Positions 1-8,218 of a DNA stretch of 64,000 nucleotides are shown one piece after another. The stretch comes from Aquirufa beregesia (GTDB taxonomy: Bacteria; Bacteroidota; Bacteroidia; Cytophagales; Spirosomataceae), in assembly GCF_011090385.1 (NCBI RefSeq), contig NZ_SEWW01000006.1:1-64000 (forward strand), written 5' to 3'. The number at the start of each line of letters is the position of its first letter. The stretch's first letter is position 1. A model generated the notes under the pieces. That model saw nothing but the letters and a program-made list of their open reading frames with translations, was not told the origin of the DNA and made no database searches. The position numbers and the translations under genes were made by a program.

Positions 1-131
1 GTGAACCCCCAAAAGAACCAAACGATAAATATGTACAGGGGTTACTTTTTTAAAAACAATAAAATACCTCCAATTTCATAGCAATCAAGTAGTTTTACGG
101 AAATCAAAAACGTTTAGGACAGTATTGGTCC

Positions 132-899
132 TTAATCATTAATAATATCTTTTACCAAGTGAAACATATGGTTAGTCATGAACTGCTTTATTTCGTATTC
201 TCTTTCTCTTCTTTTTGCATAGCTGAATAACTTAGTGAAATTAATAGCATAATTGTTAAGAGCATTTTCATAAATGTGAATCAATTCACCACCTTGCAGA
301 TAATAGAAAAGGCGCTCTTCAGCGAACAGGTCAACGAGTATTTTCTCTAGGCTAGGAGTGTAGAAGTTGAGCTTTTTTTCAGTTCGTTTAATCAGCGGTG
401 CTCTTGTGAGTAACTTCTTAACTATGATTGGTTGATTACTTTCAGCTATGTAAAAATCAATGACTTTATCGTCTGGGGTCAGAAAAACTTCCTTATGCAA
501 ATTGTCTTTTAAAGCATAGAACATTGATTCTTCAAATCCTTTTTCCACTTCGATAAACAAAGTTGATTTGCTCGTTTGGTGTTGCACAAATTCATTCAGC
601 CAAACCGTATCCCAAACACAGTGTTTGACTTCGTCAAACTTTTCGGATATTTGTTTGGCAATTCTGAGCATATTGGGAGAGATGTCCGGTTTGTATTTAG
701 ATTTATAAGAGATTACATACAATCCTCTTTTGAGAGGCTTAATGATATTTCTGTTTTTCAGGTCATAGATTCTCCACCCGAAAGTTCCTTCTTTCAGTTC
801 AGGTTCGAAGTAACGGTAAAAATGAAAGAGTTCTTCCCGTGTAAAAGCCTCTTTATCCTTGAATTCTTCGACCAATCTCTTCTCTAGTATTTTAGGCAT
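132..899 (-). CDS. AbiEi/DUF6577-like winged-helix protein (orphan antitoxin-like)
   Basis: Predicted 255-residue soluble protein. The N-terminal 70 residues look like a winged helix (a TREELFHFYRYFEPEL-type helical segment, then GLYVIS in the wing), followed by a domain resembling AbiEi/DUF6577 proteins of type IV toxin-antitoxin systems (KLNFYTPSLEKILVDLFAE near residue 190). AbiEi antitoxins repress their own promoter. Assignment is from remembered family patterns, not a search. The longest frame begins at TTG (920); I chose the in-frame ATG at 899 (MPKILEKRL). The usual partner, an AbiEii nucleotidyltransferase, would lie downstream at positions 131 to 1 on this strand, but no open frame starts there, so the gene looks orphaned unless the toxin is elsewhere. 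Confidence 0.6.
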   Translation of the reverse strand: MPKILEKRLVEEFKDKEAFTREELFHFYRYFEPELKEGTFGWRIYDLKNRNIIKPLKRGLYVISYKSKYKPDISPNMLRIAKQISEKFDEVKHCVWDTVWLNEFVQHQTSKSTLFIEVEKGFEESMFYALKDNLHKEVFLTPDDKVIDFYIAESNQPIIVKKLLTRAPLIKRTEKKLNFYTPSLEKILVDLFAEERLFYYLQGGELIHIYENALNNYAINFTKLFSYAKRREREYEIKQFMTNHMFHLVKDIIND

Positions 900-1352
900 T
901 GTTGACCCATTTTTTGCCAAATATAGGCATTTCTAGTTTAATTTAGAAATCAAAAAAACGCCAGTAGATAATGAAATTTGGCAAAATTTGGATCTTTGCA
1001 AAACTTGGGTTGTGGGATGGAAGATAAATTTTAAAAATGCAAGCTGGATACGCTTTTTTCTATTAACTGTCACAACAGCAAAACATGGCCAGCTAGGTTC
1101 TCTGCCCGCTTGGTCGACATGGTCAGTATATCGTATCCATTTTTGGTCATTGCCTTGCTGTATTGTCTATCTTTTTAGCATTGGAACGGTTTCGGGCTTT
1201 GCGTTCGGGCGGGATTGCGTGGCTACGTCTGTATCAACCGAGACAAACCTTGCTCGCAGGAACTGCACTTGCAAAACCTCTAAAATCCGCATTGCGTATG
1301 AGCTGTTGCTAGCGGTTTGTTGATTTTTTATATCAGACAGGCAATTCCCTTT
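900..1352. other. Non-coding block of raised G+C, cassette-spacer-like
   Basis: This 450-base stretch carries no convincing gene. Its middle (1081-1320) is about 49% G+C by hand count, well above the AT-rich surroundings. It ends with GCTAGCGGTTTGTTG (1309-1323). A 111-codon frame (988-1323, plus) begins with TTG and encodes a Cys/Trp/Ser-rich peptide without recognisable domains. Similar G+C-raised spacers ending in GCTARCGGTTTG-like words separate small variable genes in other Bacteroidota; this is from memory and unverified. The next gene is a Cass2-like protein, a family first named from integron cassettes. No classical attC pair was found. Confidence 0.4.
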
Positions 1353-1820
1353 TTATTTGTTACAAGAAACGAAAATGTCAACCTCCGCATTGCTCCAATC
1401 TTTACTTCGTTCATCATAAACTTCGAAGTCATACTTATAAGTTCTATTTATTCCTGAACTCCAAATGCGTTTCCAAGCATCTGAAATACAACCCGTCATT
1501 TTCCCTTTTGCTGTTACTTTAAAGTAATTCTCAGAAGGAATAAGTAAACTATCCATACCCTTTGGTGTTGTTTCAGTGTCAATTGCCACTTTGCAACCAA
1601 TAAAGTACGAAAACAGTCTGGTGTCATCTCCTTCATAGTCAAAATAGACAGAATAAATTTCTTCACCCAACTTGTTTGGTATTATTTCTACAATATTCTC
1701 TGTCTCAAATTTCTGCCATAAGTTACCACAGTCAATACTTGATTGCCCACCTTCATTTGTCGTTTTCTTGTTAAGTTTGAGTCCAATCAATTTGAACTCA
1801 GAAATATTTGTCCTATCCAT
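1353..1820 (-). CDS. Cass2/GyrI-like effector-binding domain protein
   Basis: 155-residue single-domain protein resembling the AraC effector-binding / GyrI-like / Cass2 superfamily, which bind small, often cationic or drug-like ligands. Visible hallmarks are IYSVYFDYEGDD in the first half, an IPSENYFKVTAKG strand, AWKRIWSSG, then YKYDFEVYDERS followed by AEVDIFVS at the end. There is no DNA-binding domain, as in stand-alone Cass2 or SbmC/GyrI proteins. The gene starts with ATG, stands alone, and lies between the G+C-raised spacer and a 400-base gap, which fits an acquired cassette-like gene. Family assignment is moderate to good; the ligand is unknown. Confidence 0.7.
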   Translation of the reverse strand: MDRTNISEFKLIGLKLNKKTTNEGGQSSIDCGNLWQKFETENIVEIIPNKLGEEIYSVYFDYEGDDTRLFSYFIGCKVAIDTETTPKGMDSLLIPSENYFKVTAKGKMTGCISDAWKRIWSSGINRTYKYDFEVYDERSKDWSNAEVDIFVSCNK

Positions 1821-2057
1821 ATTTATTTATAATTTGTTAACTCATTTATGCTTAATGATTTAAGGCTCGCCCATACAATGCCCGGTGATTCACTTATCCC
1901 CGAAACGATCTTTCGTTTACCCTTCCAATCTTGAGTGAATGAACAAAGGCTTGTTTCGTTTTATTAATTCCGAATTTATTCAATTTAAATTATAAATAAT
2001 CCAATATTCAGATTATTTACTGAATGGTCATATTAGCCACATAAATGGAATTCCCCC

Positions 2058-2090
2058 AACGCTGTCAAGGTTTAAAACCTTGCCAGCGTT
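2058..2090. repeat. 33-bp REP-like palindrome, copy 1
   Basis: Half-site AACGCTGTCAAGGTTT followed by its near-complement ending CCAGCGTT. One position differs between the arms (GTCAAGG against CCTTGCC, a G-T pair). This is the only 33-bp copy that does not follow a stop codon; it lies 129 bases upstream of the DUF4965 gene. Confidence 0.85.
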
Positions 2091-2170
2091 AGGGACAAAC
2101 CTAGCATTTTTCAACCAAAAACAAGGGTATCTTCCCACAGATTATCAGTAGATCGATATTTTTTCACCCT

Positions 2171-2201
2171 TTTGTAGATGCATGGAATCTTCCTATCTTT
2201 A
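2171..2201 (+). promoter_or_regulatory. Bacteroidetes-type promoter for the DUF4965 gene
   Basis: TTTG (2171-2174), 19 bases, then TATCTTTA (2194-2201) matches the -33/-7 consensus TTTG...TAnnTTTG except for the last base. The ATG follows at 2220. Confidence 0.45.
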
Positions 2202-2219
2202 ATTCCATAAACCATTACT

Positions 2220-4673
2220 ATGAAATCATTTTTCCTGTTCGCTAGTTTAGCGATGTTCGGCTTTTTTGCTCAAGCCCAAGTTAGTAAAGCTCCTGCCTAT
2301 CCACTCATCACCCATGACCCCTATTTCAGTGTTTGGTCTTTTACCGATCAATTAAATCAATCGGTGACACGGCACTGGACTGGCTCCGATCAATCTTTAG
2401 TTGGCTTATTGGAAGTAGACGGAAAAACCTACCAATTTTTAGGTGCCTTACAATATCCCTCTACCGGCATTGTTGCCCATGCTGAAAATAATCAGCCCAT
2501 TGAGGTTCAATTCACAGAGACCAAACCTGCTGAGGATTGGATGACCTCCCACTTCAATGATGTCTATTGGAATAAGGGAAAATTGCCTTTTGGTAAAGGT
2601 TGGGACAATAAATGGAATACGCCTTGGAACACTAAAAACATTTGGGTGAGAAGAGCTTTTGATCTACAAGACTTCGACATCGATCAATTAATCCTTCAAC
2701 TGCGCCATGATGATGACGTTGAAGTTTACCTCAATGGCTACCCGGTATATTCTTGCGAAAACTGCCATACCAAGCAATTGAAAGACTATCCATTAAGTGA
2801 TCTCATAAAAAGCAAGCTGAAAAAAGGCAAAAATATCTTGGCCATTCATTGCATGAATCCTGTCGGAAATTCTTGGCTGGATGCCGGTTTTGCGAAACAA
2901 TCTCGCTCCACTCAGTCGAATCTAGCGATTCAAAATTCGGTTCAAATCACCGCTACCCAGACTAGCTACCAGTTTACCTGTGGGCCTGTTAAATTACAGG
3001 TGAATTTTCTTTCTCCGCTCTTGGCTTCCAACCTCGACTTGCTTTCAAGACCGGTTTCTTATATCAATTTCGGCATACAATCCACCGATAATAAAACACA
3101 TAAAACCAAAATCACTTTTGGCTTGTCTTCAGATATTGCCAAAAATGAAAAAGAACAAATTGTCCAAGTCAGCACGGGCAAAAAAGGCAATGTTCGTTAT
3201 TTGAAAACGGGGCTTAATCAACAAAAAGTGTTAAATAAAGTGGGCGACGATGTACGAATCGACTGGGGATATGCCTATTTAGCGACCAATCAAGCTAAGC
3301 AGCAATTGAAGACTCTCTCTCAATCTCAGCTGATGAGCCTTGCCGACGGAAAAAAAACTTCTAGTGAATCGAGCAGTACGGATTATTTGGTTGCCTCTTG
3401 GGATATAACAGCCACTAAATCCAATCAAAATTCGAGCATCATGCTGGCTTATGATGATTTGTATTCCATCCAGTATTTCCAGAAAAATTTACAAGCTTGG
3501 TGGAAAAAGAACTTTGCCAGCATGGATGATTTGCTAGTAAGAGCTGCGAAAGAATACCCGAGTATTCTTGTTCAATGCAAAAACTTCGACAAACAGTTAT
3601 TTCAAGAAGCGTTACTAGCGGGAGGGAAAGAATATGCGGAACTTTGTGTAGCCGCCTACAGACAATCCCTCGCTGCGCATAAATTAGTCCGAGGGGAAAA
3701 AAATGAGGTGCTTTTCCCTCAAAAAGAAAACTTCAGTAATGGTTCTATTTGGACGGTGGATGTCACCTATCCTTCTGCCCCTTTGAGCCTCCTATACAAT
3801 ACCAAATTACTGCGTGGTATGGTGGAGCCTTTGATCTATTACAGTGAAAGTGGCCAATGGAAAAAACCTTTCCCAGCACATGACATTGGTACCTATCCTT
3901 TGGCAAATGGACAAACCTACCCTGAAGATATGCCCGTGGAAGAAGCAGGAAATATGATTTTGTTGACAGCTGCCATCTGCAAAGAAGAAAACAGCACGCA
4001 AATAGCCAAAGCCCATTGGCCTACCCTAACCCGATGGGTGGATTTTTTAGTGAAAGATGGCTTAGATCCTGCCAATCAATTATGTACGGATGATTTTGCA
4101 GGACATTTGGACCGCAATGCTAACCTGTCCATCAAAGCGATTGTTGGGATTGGGTCCTATGCTCAGATGGCCCGAAATATGGGTTTAAAAAGCACGGCTG
4201 ATTCCATGCAAAAAATTGCTCAAAAATATGCCTTGAAATGGGTGGAGATGGCAGATGAAGGAGATCATTATGCTTTGACGTTTAACAAAAACAATACTTG
4301 GAGTCAAAAATACAATTTGGTTTGGGACAAATTATTAGGGCTAAATTTATTCCCGAGATATGTGTACGAAAAAGAAATGGCCTATTATTTGAAGAAACAA
4401 AACACCTATGGTTTGCCTTTGGACAGTAGAAAAACGTATACCAAAAGTGATTGGATTATGTGGACTGCCACACTTTCTGACAAACCTGCTGAATTCAAGG
4501 CTTTGGTACATCCTATCTATCAATTCATGCAAGAAAGTCCGTCGCGCGTGCCTTTGAGCGACTGGCATGAAACAACTAATGGTAAACAAGTAGGTTTCCA
4601 AGCTAGAAGTGTAGTTGGTGGCTATTTCATCAAAATGTTGGAACAACGTTGGGCCAAACGTAAAAAGAAATAA
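2220..4673 (+). CDS. Glutaminase-family exoprotein (DUF4964/DUF5127/DUF4965/DUF1793)
   Basis: 817-residue exported protein. A signal peptide spans residues 1-19 (cleavage after FFAQA). A DUF4964-like segment follows (APAYPLITHDPYFSVWS), then a galactose-binding-like jelly-roll insert at about 95-225 (IWVRRAFDL, LRHDDDVEVYLNG, GKNILAIHC), then regions matching DUF5127, DUF4965 and DUF1793. Conserved late motifs include CTDDFAGHLDRNANLSIKA, the SDWIMWTA segment and VPLSDWHETTNG. The fungal relative GtaA was described as a glutaminase, but bacterial members have a toroid fold like glycoside hydrolases and their substrate is unsettled. A zinc dehydrogenase follows 5 bases downstream, so the two are probably co-transcribed, favouring a sugar-related role (inference). 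Confidence 0.85.
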   Translation: MKSFFLFASLAMFGFFAQAQVSKAPAYPLITHDPYFSVWSFTDQLNQSVTRHWTGSDQSLVGLLEVDGKTYQFLGALQYPSTGIVAHAENNQPIEVQFTETKPAEDWMTSHFNDVYWNKGKLPFGKGWDNKWNTPWNTKNIWVRRAFDLQDFDIDQLILQLRHDDDVEVYLNGYPVYSCENCHTKQLKDYPLSDLIKSKLKKGKNILAIHCMNPVGNSWLDAGFAKQSRSTQSNLAIQNSVQITATQTSYQFTCGPVKLQVNFLSPLLASNLDLLSRPVSYINFGIQSTDNKTHKTKITFGLSSDIAKNEKEQIVQVSTGKKGNVRYLKTGLNQQKVLNKVGDDVRIDWGYAYLATNQAKQQLKTLSQSQLMSLADGKKTSSESSSTDYLVASWDITATKSNQNSSIMLAYDDLYSIQYFQKNLQAWWKKNFASMDDLLVRAAKEYPSILVQCKNFDKQLFQEALLAGGKEYAELCVAAYRQSLAAHKLVRGEKNEVLFPQKENFSNGSIWTVDVTYPSAPLSLLYNTKLLRGMVEPLIYYSESGQWKKPFPAHDIGTYPLANGQTYPEDMPVEEAGNMILLTAAICKEENSTQIAKAHWPTLTRWVDFLVKDGLDPANQLCTDDFAGHLDRNANLSIKAIVGIGSYAQMARNMGLKSTADSMQKIAQKYALKWVEMADEGDHYALTFNKNNTWSQKYNLVWDKLLGLNLFPRYVYEKEMAYYLKKQNTYGLPLDSRKTYTKSDWIMWTATLSDKPAEFKALVHPIYQFMQESPSRVPLSDWHETTNGKQVGFQARSVVGGYFIKMLEQRWAKRKKK

Positions 4674-4678
4674 AATCC

Positions 4679-5698
4679 ATGCAAGAACTTGTTTGTACCA
4701 CTCCATTTGAATGGAAATATCAAGAATCGGAAAGACCAACTTTGAAAGATGGCATGGCCATTCTTAAAATTAAACAAGTAGGTATTTGTGGAACAGATTT
4801 GCATGCCTTTGAGGGGACACAACCATTTTTTTCCTATCCACGCATCTTAGGACATGAATTTGTCGGTGAAATCGTAGAAATAAGTTCCGGATCAAATTAT
4901 CGAATTGGGTCCTTAGTCAGTGTCATTCCTTATTATTCCTGCGGAAAATGCGTGGCCTGTCGACAAGGCAAAACCAATTGCTGTCAGACTCTGAGTGTAT
5001 TAGGTGTACATGAAGACGGCGCTATGAGAGAGTATTTACAAGTTCCCATAGACGCTTTGGTCTATGATGAACAGCTCAGTCTTGACGAATATACCTTATT
5101 AGAACCTTTGTCGATCGGTGCCCATGGGGTTCGGCGAGCTGAAATAAAAAAAGATGATTGGGTCTTGGTGGTGGGTGCAGGTCCCATTGGATTAGGAGTC
5201 ATGGAAATGGCACGCATTGCAGGTGGGCAAGTAATTGCCTTGGACGTGAATGCGGGCCGATTGGATTTCAGTAAAAATGTATTGGGGATTTCACACACCG
5301 TTCAAGTGGGTCAAGAGGATGTGATGGCCCGCTTACAAGAAATTACCCAAGGTGACATGCCGCAAGTGATCATTGATGCCACAGGAAATAAAAAAGCCAT
5401 AGATCATAGTTTCCAATACATGGCACATGGAGGAAAATATATTTTGGTGGGTTTACAATTAGGCCATGTTCTATTCTCTCATCCTGAATTCCATAAGCGA
5501 GAGGGGACTTTGATGAGTAGTAGAAATGCCACTCGGAATGATTTTGAATGGGTGATGGATTGTATGAAAAAAGGATTAATACATACCAAAGACTTCATTA
5601 CGCACCGTACTAAATTCAAAGATGTTTCATCGCACTTTGAATCCTTTTTAGATCCTACTCAAGCGGTGATCAAGGCGGTAGTTGAGTTTGATTCTTAA
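4679..5698 (+). CDS. Zinc-dependent medium-chain alcohol/polyol dehydrogenase
   Basis: 339-residue MDR-superfamily dehydrogenase oxidising an alcohol or sugar acid with NAD(P). Catalytic zinc residues are Cys37 (GICGTDLH) and His59-Glu60 (LGHEF); the structural zinc loop has Cys88, Cys91, Cys94 and Cys102. The Rossmann nucleotide-binding motif is VVGAGPIGLG near residue 163. Overall pattern resembles L-gulonate/galactonate/threonine-type dehydrogenases; the substrate cannot be set from sequence. It begins 5 bases after the DUF4965 gene, so the pair is probably one operon. Confidence 0.88.
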   Translation: MQELVCTTPFEWKYQESERPTLKDGMAILKIKQVGICGTDLHAFEGTQPFFSYPRILGHEFVGEIVEISSGSNYRIGSLVSVIPYYSCGKCVACRQGKTNCCQTLSVLGVHEDGAMREYLQVPIDALVYDEQLSLDEYTLLEPLSIGAHGVRRAEIKKDDWVLVVGAGPIGLGVMEMARIAGGQVIALDVNAGRLDFSKNVLGISHTVQVGQEDVMARLQEITQGDMPQVIIDATGNKKAIDHSFQYMAHGGKYILVGLQLGHVLFSHPEFHKREGTLMSSRNATRNDFEWVMDCMKKGLIHTKDFITHRTKFKDVSSHFESFLDPTQAVIKAVVEFDS

Positions 5699-5744
5699 AA
5701 CAATATAAAGGGAATGCTAGTTAGAAAGGCATATTCCATCCTAA

Positions 5745-5871
5745 ATGCCTGAGTCCATCATATCCATTCAACATCTTTCCAAAAGCTTTGGCTCTTTCCA
5801 AGCTGTGAAGGATGTCAGCTTTCAGGTCTTCAAAGGAAATGTTTTTGGATTTCTAGGACCCAATGGGGATT
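5745..5871 (+). pseudogene. ABC transporter ATP-binding protein, N-terminal fragment
   Basis: From ATG at 5745 the frame reads MPESIISIQHLSKSFG, then AVKDVSFQVFKGNVFGFLG and PNG: the first 42 residues of an ABC-2-type ATPase. The Walker A motif should continue GPNGAGKTT, but after GPNG the frame runs into unrelated codons and stops at 5892. Walker A lysine, Q-loop, signature motif and Walker B are all missing. It is a clear 5' remnant, cut near 5868-5871. Confidence 0.85.
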
Positions 5872-6013
5872 GCCCGAGCAGCTTATGTTTACGGTAGATG
5901 TCAAAAAGTTTAAAGTTCCCAAAGGTGTCGTGGTGGATATCAATAAAACCCAAACCGTAGATACGCAAAAACAAGTAGCTAAGACGGGTGAAATTTTCCA
6001 ATTATTAAGATAA
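5867..6013 (+). pseudogene. 3' fragment of an unidentified gene joined to the ABC remnant
   Basis: In a different frame from the ABC fragment, codons from about 5867 to the TAA at 6011-6013 read as a plausible protein end: EQLMFTVDVKKFKVPKG, then VVVDINKTQTVDTQKQVAK and GEIFQLLR. Alternating hydrophobic residues suggest a beta-sandwich tail. It has no start codon or upstream domain of its own. In Bacteroidota such ABC ATPases often precede a large permease/M1-peptidase fusion, so this may be the end of such a partner, but I could not recognise it. The simplest reading is one internal deletion spanning both genes. Confidence 0.6.
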
Positions 6014-6052
6014 ATCAAGGAATAGCTGCTTCCATATTTTAAAATTAAAATC

Positions 6053-6697
6053 ATGATTGCCCATTTAGCCGACATCGAATCGATGGAAAAATCGTTTCGG
6101 ACAAACTTAATCAATCATCTAACTGGAGGAAAGGCGGTTCATTTAATTGGAACGTATAATGAGCATCATCAATCCAATTTGGCCATTTTTAGTAATGTGA
6201 TACATATAGGAGCCTACCCCGCGATGATTGGTGTATTATTTAGGCCCATTGGTGAGAATAGTCATACGTATAAAAATATTCAAGCGAACAAACAATTTAC
6301 GCTGAATCAAATTCCCCTTTCCATGGTTCAGCAGGCCCATCAGACATCTGCCAGATATCCATTTGGCACATCTGAATTTGAAGCATGTGAAATAGAAGAA
6401 GAGACAATCCCCGAATTTGATGGGCCTTTTGTCAAGCATAGTTTGATCAAGATGGGACTTATTTGGGAAGAAGAACATCTGATCAAATCAAATCAAACCG
6501 TTTTATTAGTCGGCAAAATCCAATATATTTCCATAGAAGATTCCATACTTCTGCCAGATGGTCATATTGATTTGGGTTTAGCTCAGAGCCTAAGTGCAGG
6601 AGGGTTGGACACTTATTATCAATTAAACCAATTGACTCAATTCCCTTATGCCAAGGTTTTGGCAGATGCATCCCATGAACCTAGAAGAAATTCGTGA
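6053..6697 (+). CDS. Flavin reductase family protein (FMN-binding split barrel)
   Basis: 214-residue cytosolic protein of the flavoredoxin/flavin-reductase-like family, which binds FMN and reduces flavin or acts as a flavoprotein. It shows the split-barrel pattern: NLAIFSNVIHIGAYPAMIGV, then FRPIGENSHTYKNIQ, then a conserved central GPFVKHSLIKMGL, and the late AGGLDTYYQL segment with FPYAK typical of this subgroup. It overlaps the following MmcQ/YjbR gene by 23 bases, so the two are likely translated together. Substrate unknown. Confidence 0.82.
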   Translation: MIAHLADIESMEKSFRTNLINHLTGGKAVHLIGTYNEHHQSNLAIFSNVIHIGAYPAMIGVLFRPIGENSHTYKNIQANKQFTLNQIPLSMVQQAHQTSARYPFGTSEFEACEIEEETIPEFDGPFVKHSLIKMGLIWEEEHLIKSNQTVLLVGKIQYISIEDSILLPDGHIDLGLAQSLSAGGLDTYYQLNQLTQFPYAKVLADASHEPRRNS

Positions 6698-6998
6698 TTA
6701 CGCCCTGAGTCTTCCACAGTCCGAAGAAAGTCTTCCATTTGGACCAGACAATTTAGTTTTCAAAGTCAACAATAAAATGTTTTTGTTGCTTTCATTGGAT
6801 GAAATCCCCGTACGATTTAATGTTAAATGTGACCCAAATAGGGCTATTGAGCTGAGAGAAGAATTCCCTGACAGTGTTTTACCGGGTTACCATATGAACA
6901 AAAAACATTGGAATACCATTGTGGTCAATGGCCAAATCGCTTTTGCTACCTTGAAACAGATGATTGCGGATTCTTATGCCTTAGTATTGAAAAAATAA
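6675..6998 (+). CDS. MmcQ/YjbR family DNA-binding-like protein
   Basis: 107-residue protein of the MmcQ/YjbR family, small CyaY-like-fold proteins of unclear role. Hallmarks: EEIRDYALSLPQSEESLPFG at the start, FKVNNKMFLLLS, the VRFNVKCDP strand, then PGYHMNKKHWNTI. The frame is open from 6648, but the family N-terminus starts at MNLEEIRDYA, so I place the ATG at 6675 (6666 is an alternative). It overlaps the 3' end of the flavin reductase gene and has a 33-bp palindrome 16 bases after its stop. Confidence 0.85.
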   Translation: MNLEEIRDYALSLPQSEESLPFGPDNLVFKVNNKMFLLLSLDEIPVRFNVKCDPNRAIELREEFPDSVLPGYHMNKKHWNTIVVNGQIAFATLKQMIADSYALVLKK

Positions 6999-7014
6999 GC
7001 ATTCGCTCCGGCCT

Positions 7015-7047
7015 AACGCTGGCAAGGTTTGGAACCTTGACAGCGTT
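7015..7047. repeat. 33-bp REP-like palindrome, copy 2
   Basis: AACGCTGGCAAGGTTT, then GGAACCTTGACAGCGTT, behind the MmcQ/YjbR stop codon. No T-tract follows, so it is not a typical terminator. Confidence 0.85.
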
Positions 7048-7102
7048 GCGCGACACAGAGCGAACGATTAAAAAAATGATTTGTTGTCCAAGAAATAGAT
7101 AA

Positions 7103-8026
7103 TTAAGCTAAAGCTTTTCTCAGTACTTCGACACTTTTTCTGACCCCTGAATAGGCATTTTCTTTGCCTTCAAATTCAATGGAAATATAGCCTTGGTAAT
7201 TTACCTTCTTTAAGATAGCAATAATCCGTTTGTAGTCTAATTCCAAGGAATACCATTCGCCTCCGCCATAATATGTTTTGGCCTGAACAAAACTGGCTTT
7301 AGTAGCTATTTTCTCTAATTTGTCATAAGGATCTTCCAAGAAATTTCCTGTATCCATTAATAAACCCAACCAAGGAGAATTAACTGTATCATGGATACGC
7401 AACATTCCTTCAGGAGTTGAACCTAATCCCCAATGGTTCTCCAAGGCTAGCAATACCCCACATTCCTCTGCTTTGGCTAAACAACGTTGAATCCCTTCCA
7501 CACACCATTTATACCCATCGTCTTCGGTATAGCCTGGCAAAATAGGCTCTATCCCTCTGTTTTTCATTAAATCATCAAACGACTTAATGGTATTCCACCT
7601 TCCTGTATTTAAACGCAAACAAGGTATCCCCATTTTATAGGCCAATTCAATGCAATGTATTGTATGATCGACATGCTTTTTTAATTCCTCTTTATCCGGC
7701 GTTACAAATCCCTGATGAATAGATAAACAGGTTAATGCTATTCCATTCAAAAATGCATGTTTCTTGATTTTTTGCAAATAGGCATTGTCCTCACTTTCCA
7801 TTTGTCTGTGCAATACATCTATTCCTTCCAATCCCAATGCAGCCGCATCATCAATCACTTTTTCAATGGGAAATTTATCCCCCTTGAAATGCCAATAAGA
7901 ATAACTAGATACACTCAATTTGATTTTGGACTGTAATTTAGGTACCACTATTTTATCTTGTATTGGGGGCATGCCAGTGGCTAAGCCCGTCAATAAGGAG
8001 GATTGTAAAAAATCACGTCTTTCCAT
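7103..8026 (-). CDS. Tat-exported sugar phosphate isomerase/epimerase-like TIM barrel
   Basis: 307-residue protein of the xylose-isomerase-like TIM-barrel family (AP endonuclease 2 superfamily). The N-terminus is a short Tat signal, ERRDFLQSSLLTGLATG, pointing to periplasmic location. Barrel motifs include LGLEGIDVLHRQ, GIPCLRLNTGRW, LALENHWGLGSTPEGM (metal-binding Glu and His), GLLMDTGNF (Asp) and QGYISIEFEG (final Glu). Such exported members in Bacteroidota usually sit in sugar-catabolism loci, and a GH130 gene lies next door, transcribed divergently from a 192-base gap. Substrate unknown. Confidence 0.85.
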   Translation of the reverse strand: MERRDFLQSSLLTGLATGMPPIQDKIVVPKLQSKIKLSVSSYSYWHFKGDKFPIEKVIDDAAALGLEGIDVLHRQMESEDNAYLQKIKKHAFLNGIALTCLSIHQGFVTPDKEELKKHVDHTIHCIELAYKMGIPCLRLNTGRWNTIKSFDDLMKNRGIEPILPGYTEDDGYKWCVEGIQRCLAKAEECGVLLALENHWGLGSTPEGMLRIHDTVNSPWLGLLMDTGNFLEDPYDKLEKIATKASFVQAKTYYGGGEWYSLELDYKRIIAILKKVNYQGYISIEFEGKENAYSGVRKSVEVLRKALA

Positions 8027-8218
8027 TTTTCTGTTTTAGGTATGATTACTCAATTTAAAATTTCCTTTGATCAAATGCATCAAATAGCTAAAAATTTAAT
8101 TGATTGCTGTTCTAAATGATTCTGAAAACATGACCATTCGGTAATAATTTGCCGAAAATTACCTTTTAATATACGTTTCAACAGGCATTTTAGTAAATTT
8201 AAACTCTAGCAAAACTTC

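Larger units (their letters stand above)
1821..2219. other. Intergenic gap: possible fold, palindrome, promoter
   Basis: No gene is apparent in these 399 bases. From 1884 to 1945 there is imperfect dyad structure (GATTCACT answered by AGTGAATG, with a small CGAAA/TTTCG hairpin between). A 33-bp palindrome of the interspersed family lies at 2058-2090, and a promoter-like sequence for the next gene at 2171-2201. Confidence 0.4.
5699..6052. other. Gap holding an ABC-transporter deletion scar
   Basis: These 354 bases hold no intact gene. They contain an ABC ATPase fragment (5745-5871) fused out of frame to an unrelated 3' fragment (5867-6013), listed separately. Nothing else is visible. Confidence 0.75.

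Noticed and set aside
576-887. Plus-strand frame opposite the AbiEi-like gene
   Set aside because: Antisense shadow of a gene with better composition and family match.
988-1323. 111-codon open frame on the plus strand
   Set aside because: TTG start, odd Trp/Cys/Ser-rich composition, no domain, and it lies in a G+C-raised block that looks non-coding.
1884-1945. Integron attC site
   Set aside because: Some dyad structure is present but no paired R/L boxes of the classical attC consensus, and no integrase in the window.
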